NCBI GenBank assembly: GCA_016938695.1
Contig: JAFGUC010000024.1
Span: 310,001-374,000 of the forward strand
DNA: 64,000 nt
Source: Candidatus Woesearchaeota archaeon
GTDB taxonomy: Archaea > Nanobdellota > Nanobdellia > Woesearchaeales > JAFGUC01
Direction of reading: 5' to 3'
Position numbers and translations under genes: made by a program. Positions 53,706 through 61,272 of the stretch are shown piece by piece. The notes beneath the pieces are model-generated. The model was not told the DNA's origin and ran no database searches. It saw nothing but the letters and a program-made list of their open reading frames with translations. Position 1 is the stretch's first letter. Each line of letters begins with the position of its first letter.

Positions 53706-54622
53706 TCAATTATATTTTGTATGGTTTATTTAATCTAAATAGAAGTTCAAAACTAATTGAGTCATTAAATTTTTTCATATATGATTCAATTAAAATTATA
53801 GTGATGCTTCTACTCTTAGTCTCTATTCTTGGATTTATACGTTCATATCTTCCAATAGCAAAGTTAAAAAAATATCTTTCAAAAAAACATTCATATTTTC
53901 TTGCATCAATTTTTGGAGCATTAACACCTTTTTGTTCATGCTCTTCACTTCCAATTTTTATAAGTTTCATAAATGCGGGAGTTCCAATTGGCCCAACCTT
54001 CTCATTTCTAGTAACTTCGCCCATTGTAAATGAATATCTAGTTGTATTGATGTTAGGATTTTTTGGTTGGAAAATAACTGTCGCATACGTACTAGCAGGA
54101 ATACTAATTGGAGTTATTTCTGGAATGATATTAAACAGATTAAATGTAGAAAAGTACATAATCCGAGATATTAAATCAAATGTAGATTCTCAAGAGAAAT
54201 TCAAGACAATAAAATCTCGAATATTTTTTGGAATTTCAGAATCATTACAAATTCTAAAAAAATTATGGTATTGGATTTTATTTGGAGTTGGACTTGGTGC
54301 ATTAATACATAATTTTGTTCCACAAAATTTAGTAGAATCAATTAAAGGTCCATTTGCGGTTCCATTAGCAGTATTAATTGGAGTTCCAATATATGGAAGT
54401 TGTTCTGCTATTGTTCCAATTGCTCTAGCACTATTTCAAAAAGGTCTTGCGTTAGGAACAGCATTATCATTTATGATGGCGGTTTCTGCATTAAGTTTAC
54501 CACAATTAATAATATTAAGACGAACAATGAAAATTGAATTATTAGGATTGTTCTACGGTTTTGTAACCTTGTCAATAATTATAGTTGGATACTTACTTAA
54601 TTTTCTACAAGGAATATTCTGA
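53690..54622 (+). CDS. ArsP/DUF318-type permease (SO_0444-like)
   Basis: About eight membrane helices. The signature FGALTPFCSCSSLPIFISFI then AGVPIGPTFSFLVTSPIVNE is that of the ArsP/DUF318 family, whose members export organoarsenicals or, in the SO_0444 group, Cu and Zn. A second GSCSAIVPIALALFQKG motif mirrors the first across an inverted repeat. The CSCS group is the likely metal site. Length of 310 residues is normal. Control by the upstream ArsR is expected; substrate remains uncertain. Confidence 0.88.
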   Translation: MLQEIINYILYGLFNLNRSSKLIESLNFFIYDSIKIIVMLLLLVSILGFIRSYLPIAKLKKYLSKKHSYFLASIFGALTPFCSCSSLPIFISFINAGVPIGPTFSFLVTSPIVNEYLVVLMLGFFGWKITVAYVLAGILIGVISGMILNRLNVEKYIIRDIKSNVDSQEKFKTIKSRIFFGISESLQILKKLWYWILFGVGLGALIHNFVPQNLVESIKGPFAVPLAVLIGVPIYGSCSAIVPIALALFQKGLALGTALSFMMAVSALSLPQLIILRRTMKIELLGLFYGFVTLSIIIVGYLLNFLQGIF

Positions 54623-54659
54623 ATAACAAAATTAATAAATTCGAATTATTTTATACGTG

Positions 54660-54851
54660 ATGATGGTAAAGAAAAGATTATACCGAAGTACAAAAGAAAG
54701 AATAATTGCTGGAGTTTGTGGTGGTCTTGCAGAATATTTCAATCTTGATCCAACACTAATACGACTTGCTTGGGCAGTCTTAACGGTTTTTAGTTTTGGT
54801 GCGGGAGTTTTTGCATATATTGTTGCATGGATTATTGTTCCAGAGAAATAA
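54660..54851 (+). CDS. PspC-domain protein
   Basis: The single PspC domain covers the length: LYRSTKERIIAGVCGGLAEY then FNLDPTLIRLAWAVLTVFSF and AYIVAWIIVP. Two hydrophobic segments form a hairpin. Such small proteins take part in envelope stress responses in bacteria. The ATG at 54660 is one of three consecutive possible starts. Confidence 0.9.
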   Translation: MMVKKRLYRSTKERIIAGVCGGLAEYFNLDPTLIRLAWAVLTVFSFGAGVFAYIVAWIIVPEK

Positions 54852-54880
54852 TTTATTTTACTAATTCTTTAGAAATAAAA

Positions 54881-55157
54881 GTGGCAGACATGCCCTAAAA
54901 TGGTCACACATACTAAGTATAAGTTTACCCCATAGATCACTCCGTTTCGCGACCCCCTAAGCACCAATTACCATAATTAAGGCTGCTCCGATCAAGGTCT
55001 GACCTGGTTCTTATAACAATCGATCAAAGAGGACGAAACATCGACGCAATAAATAGGACTTAAAACCTAATATGTGTGTCGCTTCTAAAGCTTCGACTCT
55101 GCGTAAAGCCTGTTCGCAGTAACAGGAGAAGGCTAACCCCCCAGTCTAGTCTGCCAA
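54881..55157 (-). ncRNA. Archaeal signal recognition particle (7S) RNA
   Basis: Read on the minus strand, the RNA has the helix-8 signature ACCAGGTCAG, then GATCGGAGCAGCC, which binds SRP54. The S-domain partner GGGGGTCGCGAAACGGAGTG follows. The Alu-domain part near the 5' end reads GGGGGGTTAGCC then CTCCTGTTACTGCG. The ends pair (GGCAGAC with GTCTGCC). The length of about 277 nt is slightly short for archaea (about 300). A TATA box (TTTATAAATAG on the minus strand, near 55180) lies about 25 bp ahead. Confidence 0.9.
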
Positions 55158-55205
55158 TAAGAAAACTGTTATCTTCTATTTATAAAATTTTGCACTAATT
55201 TGAGA

Positions 55206-56399
55206 TTAATTGCTATTATCCAAATCATATTTTAAATGTGCAAGATGAATATCTAAAGAATCAAAACTTCTAATAGTATATGGACTATGAGAAAAATCTC
55301 CAGATTTAAATTCTGAAATTAAACTTTGAACATATTTTAGTTTTTCTTTATGAATTTTATCATTAACTAATACAATCTTATCAGAGCTCTTATGTTCTAA
55401 AACTGAGTTTTGTTTATGTGTAAATTCAGTGGTAATCTCATCAATTGTTGCAAGTGGATTTTGTTCTAAATAAACCATTTTTCTTGCACGATAAACATCT
55501 CCTTCCGAATCAACATCTGGTTCAAGTGATGCATCAACTTCAACAAGGCCAACATCACATTTCAATTTATTAGTCATTAAATGTTCAATATCGAGTAAAT
55601 CAATTGTTCCTGTTAGTTTTTGATAAAGTAATTTAAATCCATCACTACCAACTGCTTGAGCAGCTTTAATCCAGTTTAATGGATTCCATGCTTTTCTAAC
55701 ATTATATGCCGTTTGAATTAATTCTGCACCACTTTCAGGAACTCCTCTAGGAAATTTATCTGCGTAAGTAGTTGCTCGTTCTGCACCAATATTTGCATTT
55801 CTAAATAAAATAGGTTCGCCATTTAATGTAAATTCTCCCCAAGGTCTATATGAAAATAACCATCTCTTATCAATATCATCTTCTTTTTTAGTTACATAAC
55901 CAAAGGATAAATCAGCATCTCTTTCTTCCATTGCACGAAACGCAGAATCTAGTGCGATAGGATTTGCTGTAAATGTATCTCCAAATAAAAAGAATTTATG
56001 TGGTGAGATTTGTAATTGTTCTGAAAATTTTAAATATGTTTCGTCCCATACAGTTCGTCCTTTGTTTACATTAATTAAAAAAGAATTTCCCATAGGAATT
56101 ATTGCTTCAACAACACTTTTTGCCTTTTTAGAATCCTCTAGTGTACTATGAATGTTTGCTTCATTTCCAATAATTATGGCTTTTGCATAACCAAGATCTG
56201 CTAAAGCTTCTAATGGATATGTAATTGACCTTTTTCTGTGCTCAAAATCAAGAATCGTGTTAGCTTTGTCTGTTGTATCAATCAATTCTTCATTGTAAAA
56301 TATTTTCATTTTTGCAGAATTTATAGTTCGCGTAATAAAATTAGGTTGTGGATTATATCCTGCAAGTAAAACAACAATTCTTTCTAATTCTGAATTCAT
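55206..56399 (-). CDS. Possible nucleotidyltransferase-like (GT-A fold) protein
   Basis: The start IVVLLAGYNPQPN, the central KFFLFGDTFTANPIALDSAF with MEERDADLSFGYV, and a FRNANIGAE segment resemble the topology of GT-A nucleotidyltransferases such as MobA-like proteins; the usual GGxGTR loop is replaced by AGYNP. The last about 110 residues are charged and helical. At 397 residues it is larger than MobA. No membrane segment. The leaderless start has an AT-rich TATA near 56420. Identity is uncertain. Confidence 0.62.
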   Translation of the reverse strand: MNSELERIVVLLAGYNPQPNFITRTINSAKMKIFYNEELIDTTDKANTILDFEHRKRSITYPLEALADLGYAKAIIIGNEANIHSTLEDSKKAKSVVEAIIPMGNSFLINVNKGRTVWDETYLKFSEQLQISPHKFFLFGDTFTANPIALDSAFRAMEERDADLSFGYVTKKEDDIDKRWLFSYRPWGEFTLNGEPILFRNANIGAERATTYADKFPRGVPESGAELIQTAYNVRKAWNPLNWIKAAQAVGSDGFKLLYQKLTGTIDLLDIEHLMTNKLKCDVGLVEVDASLEPDVDSEGDVYRARKMVYLEQNPLATIDEITTEFTHKQNSVLEHKSSDKIVLVNDKIHKEKLKYVQSLISEFKSGDFSHSPYTIRSFDSLDIHLAHLKYDLDNSN

Positions 56400-56443
56400 A
56401 AAATTGTCAAAATTTATTTATTTAAAAAGTTTTGCTTTAGAGT

Positions 56444-57091
56444 TTACTGGGCAGTGGTAAAAGTACATATTTTATTCAATTTGCAAATAGAACATTTTGG
56501 AGAAATTGGTTTACAGATGTTTTGTCCGTAAGCAACCAAAAGGTCATTATATTCCAACCAATATTTGCGTGGTAATTTTGCACGCAAAGCAAATTCAGTT
56601 TCTTCTGGATTTTTTGTGGAGACGTAACCCAATCTATTCGAAATCCTATGAACGTGTGTATCGACACATATACCTGGTTTTCCATATCCAAGACTAACAA
56701 CTAAATTGGCGGTTTTACGACCAACTCCTTTTAATTTTAATAATTCAGAAATGGAATCTGGAACCTTGCCATTATATTTATCTATTATTATATTTGACAT
56801 TTCTAAAATTTGTTCAGATTTTCTTTTGTAAAATCCCGCAGGATATATTATTGAAGAAATTTTTGATGAAGATAATTTAACCATTTCATTTGGAATTTTT
56901 GCAACAGAAAATAATTTTTCAGAAGCTTTTAGTGTAACTTCATCCTTAGTTCGTAAACTAATAACTGTACTTACTAGAATCATGTATGGATTTGCACCAT
57001 GAATTTTTAGAAAAGTAACGGACGGTGTGACAAAATTTTTACATTCAATACGTAAAGTTTTAATTAAAAAATCAATATCTGAATTTTTCAT
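56444..57091 (-). CDS. nth: Endonuclease III (DNA glycosylase/AP lyase)
   Basis: It removes oxidised pyrimidines and cuts AP sites in base excision repair. The helix-hairpin-helix LKGVGRKTANLV (120-131) includes the catalytic Lys126; the catalytic Asp144 lies in CVDTHVHRISNRLG. The iron-sulfur cluster is formed by C193, C200, C203 and C209, the classic Cx6Cx2Cx5C. The start is placed at 57091 by a TATA box (AAATATAAATG near 57118) about 25 bp upstream; the 28 extra residues of the longer frame are basic and unlike the family. Confidence 0.95.
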   Translation of the reverse strand: MKNSDIDFLIKTLRIECKNFVTPSVTFLKIHGANPYMILVSTVISLRTKDEVTLKASEKLFSVAKIPNEMVKLSSSKISSIIYPAGFYKRKSEQILEMSNIIIDKYNGKVPDSISELLKLKGVGRKTANLVVSLGYGKPGICVDTHVHRISNRLGYVSTKNPEETEFALRAKLPRKYWLEYNDLLVAYGQNICKPISPKCSICKLNKICTFTTAQ

Positions 57092-57175
57092 GAAATGGCT
57101 AATTATCAAACATTTATATTTTGCACTCTTTTTGTTTTTTTTCTCGAAAAAGCAATATTTTTTAACAATTTTCAA

Positions 57176-57351
57176 GCGTATTCAAACATTTTGAATTGTT
57201 TTTTCTGCTTTTTAAATCAAAAACACCAATAAAATAGAAATCTTTATATACCCCCTCTTTTTCCAGATACTTACTTTTAGCGAGTATCTTGCTAAAATAG
57301 ACGCAAACCGACAAAATATAATTAGATGATTACAAAATCATCCTTTGATGC
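57176..57351 (+). other. Promoter region of the tRNA-RNA polymerase cluster
   Basis: A TATA box (TCTTTATATA, 57241-57250) lies about 100 bp before the first tRNA. No gene is seen. A leader of about 75 nt precedes tRNA-Tyr. Confidence 0.5.
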
Positions 57352-57480
57352 CCCTCCTTAGCTCAGCGGTAGAGCACTCGGCTGTAGATTCTTAGTTGAT
57401 TTAGACCATAAAGGTCGTACGTGATACTAAGACAGCAAGCTGTAACCGAGGGGTCCCCGGTTCAAATCTGGGAGGAGGGA
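57352..57480 (+). tRNA. tRNA-Tyr (GUA) with a 57-nt intron
   Basis: The acceptor CCCTCCT pairs with AGGAGGG; the C1:G72 pair is the archaeal Tyr identity element. The D-arm (57361-57375), anticodon stem 5' half CTCGG (57377-57381), CT and anticodon GTA (57384-57386) and G37 lead into an intron of about 57388-57444. The 3' half resumes with A38 and CCGAG (57446-57450), then the T-arm. The intron folds through CTTAG/CTAAG and GACC/GGTC stems. Its exact ends could shift because GCTGTA occurs at both junctions. CCA is not encoded. Confidence 0.93.
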
Positions 57481-57483
57481 TGT

Positions 57484-57558
57484 GCCCTGATAGTGTAGTT
57501 CGGCCTATCATACGGCCCTGTCGAGGCTGTGACCCGGGTTCGAATCCCGGTCAGGGCG
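57484..57558 (+). tRNA. tRNA-Asp (GUC)
   Basis: Acceptor GCCCTGA pairs with TCAGGGC, discriminator G73. The anticodon stem CGGCC/GGCTG closes the loop CTGTCGA, anticodon GTC. T-arm CCCGGGTTCGAATCCCGG is split as CCGGG and CCCGG around TTCGAAT. It follows tRNA-Tyr by three bases, so both mature from one transcript. Confidence 0.95.
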
Positions 57559-57567
57559 TCCTTTCAT

Positions 57568-57641
57568 AGGCTGGTGGCTCAGTCTGGTAGAGCATCTGAC
57601 TTTTAATCAGAGGGTCGCGGGTTCGAATCCCGTCCAGCCTA
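57568..57641 (+). tRNA. tRNA-Lys (UUU)
   Basis: Acceptor AGGCTGG pairs with CCAGCCT. The anticodon stem TCTGA/TCAGA closes CTTTTAA with anticodon TTT. T-arm GCGGG/CCCGT around TTCGAAT. Beginning with A1 is unusual for tRNA-Lys; the fold is otherwise regular. Confidence 0.93.
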
Positions 57642-57717
57642 TTTTATTTTGTCAGGAATTACCGTCGCAATGCTAGCAAAAAAACATCAACACCTACGAT
57701 CAAAAGGGGGTTACCAA

Positions 57718-57963
57718 ATGGCCAGTGATAAAAAAACCGAACCCATAAACCATTTTCTTGTGCCTAAGCACGAAAAATTAAGTAAAGACGAATCAGGTAA
57801 AGTTCTAGAAAATTTGCACATAGACTTTGATATGTTGCCTAAAATCATCAAAGATGATCCGGCAATTAAACACCTAGACGCAAAGCAAGGGGATATTATT
57901 AAAATTACTAGAAACAGTCAAACTTCTGGTGAAGCTGTATTCTATAGGGGTGTAACAGAATGA
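57718..57963 (+). CDS. rpoH: DNA-directed RNA polymerase subunit Rpo5 (H)
   Basis: This is the archaeal H subunit (eukaryotic Rpb5 C-terminal part), forming the lower jaw of RNA polymerase. The 81-residue protein has NHFLVPKHEKLSKDE, GDIIKITRNSQTSGEAVFYR and the usual VTE end. The start at 57718 has a GGGGGT site eight bases ahead and gives the normal family length; an upstream in-frame ATG at 57649 would add residues that do not fit. It begins the H-B2-B1-A1-A2 operon and overlaps rpoB2 by four bases. Confidence 0.95.
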   Translation: MASDKKTEPINHFLVPKHEKLSKDESGKVLENLHIDFDMLPKIIKDDPAIKHLDAKQGDIIKITRNSQTSGEAVFYRGVTE

Positions 57964-59441
57964 TTAAGTATGAGGCGCTTCTTAAGGGTCACTTCAAGGA
58001 AAAGTCTTTCGTAGACTCAAACCTTGAATCCTTTAACAATTTCGTTGATTTTGAACTTCAAAGTATTATTGATGACCTTGGAGATATCGAACCAACTATT
58101 ATTCCACACAACATTGACGATTTTAAAATTCGCTTCGATAAAATCTGGGTTGAAAAACCTAAAATAATTGAAGCAGATGGTTCTGAAAGGGACATCTATC
58201 CAGTTGAAGCACGATTAAGAAAAATTTCTTATGCTGCTGCAATCATGATGGAGATCTCTGCTCACATAAACGGCATACAACGAGAATCTTTTGTAACTCA
58301 AATTGGAAGTCTTCCAATCATGTTAAAATCAAAGTATTGCCACTTATACAACAAAAACCGTGATGAATTAATTTCAAATGGAGAAGATCCAGATGATTTA
58401 GGCGGTTACTTCATTGTAAATGGTATTGAAAAAGCACTAATTATTGTTGAAGATTTAGCTTCAAACAGACTTGTTGTTGAAAAAAGCGGAACTGCAAAAG
58501 GCGATTACATCGGAAAACTTTTCAGTGAAGAAGGATTCTACAAAATTCCACACACATTTGAAACAAACAAAGATTTGATTTACACTTTATCTTTTACAAG
58601 AGTTAAGAAAGTTGAATTATTTGCAGTAATCAAAGCACTTGGAATGATTAAGGATGAAGAGATTGTAAAAACAATTAGTGTTCCAAAATATACTGATAAT
58701 TTAATGATTAACCTTCTTGATACTGTTGAATTAAAAACACAAGAAGACGCACTAGATTATATTGCTAAAAAAATTGGAATAACTCAAACAAGAGAAATTA
58801 GAGTTGAAAAAATCCAAGATGTGCTAGACAAATATTTACTTCCACACGTTGGAACAAATAAAAATGCACGAATGGCAAAAGCAATCAACTTATGCAAACT
58901 TGTTAAGAAATACATTCTTGTAGCAAACGAAGAAATTCCTGAAGATGACAAAGATCATTATGCAAATAAAAGACTAAAACTTAGTGGAGATTTGCTTGCT
59001 GATTTAATCAGAGTAAACTTAAGAGTTTTAATCGATGATTTGTTATACAACTTCCAGAGAATCGTTAAACGAGGAAAGTTCCCATCTATTAAAGTTATTA
59101 TTCGAGACAAGCTTTTGACTTCCAGAATATACAGTTCAATGGCGACAGGAAATTGGATTGGTGGAAGAAAAGGTATAAGTCAGAGAATTCAAAGACTTAA
59201 CTTTAACGAAACAATGTCACATCTTCAAAGAGTTGTTAGTCCATTGTCAACTAGTCAAGAGAACTTTGAAGCACGAAGCCTTCACTGTACTCATGAAGGA
59301 AGACTTTGTCCGATGGAAACTCCAGAAGGTACAAACATTGGTTTGAGAAAAAATCTAGCAATGCTTGCTTCAATTTCTCAAGCAGAAAGTGACGATACTA
59401 CACTTGACAAGCTCAAAGGTTTAGGGCTTAACACAATTTGA
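57960..59441 (+). CDS. rpoB2: RNA polymerase subunit B'' (N-terminal half of B)
   Basis: It forms the protrusion, lobe and fork parts of the second-largest subunit. Phrases such as SLPIMLKSKYCHL, DLGGYFIVNGIEKALI, and near the end RVVSPLSTSQENFEARSLHC and CPMETPEGTNIGLRKNLA are highly conserved fork-region motifs. The subunit stops directly after this region, so B is split into B'' and B' here, as in methanogens, halophiles and several DPANN groups. ATGA overlap with rpoH. Confidence 0.96.
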   Translation: MIKYEALLKGHFKEKSFVDSNLESFNNFVDFELQSIIDDLGDIEPTIIPHNIDDFKIRFDKIWVEKPKIIEADGSERDIYPVEARLRKISYAAAIMMEISAHINGIQRESFVTQIGSLPIMLKSKYCHLYNKNRDELISNGEDPDDLGGYFIVNGIEKALIIVEDLASNRLVVEKSGTAKGDYIGKLFSEEGFYKIPHTFETNKDLIYTLSFTRVKKVELFAVIKALGMIKDEEIVKTISVPKYTDNLMINLLDTVELKTQEDALDYIAKKIGITQTREIRVEKIQDVLDKYLLPHVGTNKNARMAKAINLCKLVKKYILVANEEIPEDDKDHYANKRLKLSGDLLADLIRVNLRVLIDDLLYNFQRIVKRGKFPSIKVIIRDKLLTSRIYSSMATGNWIGGRKGISQRIQRLNFNETMSHLQRVVSPLSTSQENFEARSLHCTHEGRLCPMETPEGTNIGLRKNLAMLASISQAESDDTTLDKLKGLGLNTI

Positions 59442-59455
59442 ATAGGTGATTCTTG

Positions 59456-61258
59456 ATGACTGATGTATTTTTAAACGGAAAATTTGTAGGAGACGTTGAT
59501 GACGGTCACGAATTCACAAAAAATGTTGTGGATGAAAGACGTAACAATAGAATATCTTCTAATTTGAACCTTTATTTCGATGAAGGTCTAGATGCTATTT
59601 TTATTGAAACAGGAAAAGGAAGAAATAGACGTCCTTTAATTGTTGTTAAAAATGGAAAATCTATGTTAAACGATAAACACGTTGACCAAATTGAGAAAGG
59701 AGAATTAGTTTGGGATGATTTAGTTAAACAAGGTATAATTGAATATCTTGACGCAGTAGAAGAGGAATCTGCATTAGTTGCTTTTACTGAAGAAGAACTA
59801 ACTCCAAGTAATACTCATTTGGAAATTAATCCTTTAGTTATGCTTGGTATAACTACTGCTCTAGTTCCATACGGAAACTACTCACAAGCAACAAGGGTAG
59901 CTACAGGTGGAAAAAACCAGAAACAAGCAGTTGGTTATTACGCAGCAAACTTCCCAAACAGAGTTGATATGGATGTTAATTTACTGCAATACCCACAACT
60001 TCCAATTGTAACAACTGCAATCCACAGTGTTTCAAAATATGATAAACACCCATCTGGACAAAACGTTGTTGTTGCAATAATGAGTTATGAAGGTTACAAT
60101 ATTGAGGATTCAATCATGATTAACAAAGCTTCAATTGAACGAGGTTTTGGAAGATCAACTTACTTTAGACCAATGGTTGCTGACGAACTAAGATACTCAG
60201 GTGGATTAGTTGACGAAATCAGCATCCCTGATAAAGAAGTTAAAGGATACAGAAGTGAACACGATTACAGATTCTTAGAAGAAGACGGAATGGTTTACCC
60301 TGGAGCATTCGTAAAAGAAGGCGACGTTGTAATTGGTAGAACATCTCCACCAAGATTCTTAAGTGGTCTTGATGAATACAATCTTGCACAAAACAGCAAG
60401 AGAGAATCATCACTAAGCTTAGAACACGGTGAAGAAGGAATCGTTGACCAAGTTTTCTTAACTGAAAGCGAAGAAGGAAATAAACTTGTTCAAGTAAGAT
60501 TAAGAAGTCCACGAATACCAGAAATTGGAGATAAATTTACATCTCGACACGGACAGAAAGGAGTTGTTGGTTTAATTGTTCCAACTGCAGACATGCCTTT
60601 TACTGCTAGTGGTATAACACCAGACATAATCTTCAATCCAAACGGTATCCCATCACGTATGACTGTTTCACATCTTTTAGAATTAATTGGTGCAAAAGTT
60701 GGAGCACTCGCAGGACGATATATTGATGGAACAACATTTAATGTTGAGCCAGAAGTAGAATTAAGAAGTCAACTTTTATCTTTAGGATTTAGAGAAGATG
60801 GAACTGAAACAATGTATAACGGATTCACTGGAGAAGCGATGAAAGTTAGAATTTACGTTGGTTCAATGTATTACTTAAGATTAAAGCACATGGTTGCAAA
60901 TAAAATGCACTCCCGAGCACGTGGACCAGTACAGTTGTTAACAAGACAGCCAACAGAAGGTCGTGCAAAAGAAGGAGGATTAAGACTGGGAGAGATGGAG
61001 AAGGATACTTTCGTAGCACATGGAGCAGCAATGGTCCTAAAAGAAAGATTCGATTCAGATAAGACTCTTATTCCAGTATGTACTGCATGTGGAAGTATAG
61101 CAATTAACAATGTCTACAAAGACATGTTACATTGCCCATCCTGTGGAGATAATACTGAAATAGACTACATAGAAATTTCCTATGCATTTAAACTATTGTT
61201 GGACGAACTTAGGTCGTTGTGCTTATTCCCAAAACTAAATTTGGAGAGCAAGTACTAA
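59456..61258 (+). CDS. rpoB1: RNA polymerase subunit B' (C-terminal half of B)
   Basis: It supplies the hybrid-binding and wall domains. Seen are GYNIEDSIMINKASIERGFG with the near-active-site region, GDKFTSRHGQKGVVG, and near the end the anchor zinc site CTACG...CPSCG. The C-terminal LLLDELRSLCLFPKL is standard. ATG at 59456 is favoured over the TTG at 59453, with an AGGTGA site six bases ahead. Complete at about 600 residues. Confidence 0.96.
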   Translation: MTDVFLNGKFVGDVDDGHEFTKNVVDERRNNRISSNLNLYFDEGLDAIFIETGKGRNRRPLIVVKNGKSMLNDKHVDQIEKGELVWDDLVKQGIIEYLDAVEEESALVAFTEEELTPSNTHLEINPLVMLGITTALVPYGNYSQATRVATGGKNQKQAVGYYAANFPNRVDMDVNLLQYPQLPIVTTAIHSVSKYDKHPSGQNVVVAIMSYEGYNIEDSIMINKASIERGFGRSTYFRPMVADELRYSGGLVDEISIPDKEVKGYRSEHDYRFLEEDGMVYPGAFVKEGDVVIGRTSPPRFLSGLDEYNLAQNSKRESSLSLEHGEEGIVDQVFLTESEEGNKLVQVRLRSPRIPEIGDKFTSRHGQKGVVGLIVPTADMPFTASGITPDIIFNPNGIPSRMTVSHLLELIGAKVGALAGRYIDGTTFNVEPEVELRSQLLSLGFREDGTETMYNGFTGEAMKVRIYVGSMYYLRLKHMVANKMHSRARGPVQLLTRQPTEGRAKEGGLRLGEMEKDTFVAHGAAMVLKERFDSDKTLIPVCTACGSIAINNVYKDMLHCPSCGDNTEIDYIEISYAFKLLLDELRSLCLFPKLNLESKY

Positions 61259-61272
61259 GTAGGTGACAAAAA

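Noticed and set aside
57649-57717. Longer rpoH start at 57649
   Set aside because: It begins just after tRNA-Lys, adds 23 residues not seen in the family and lacks a Shine-Dalgarno, while 57718 has a good one.
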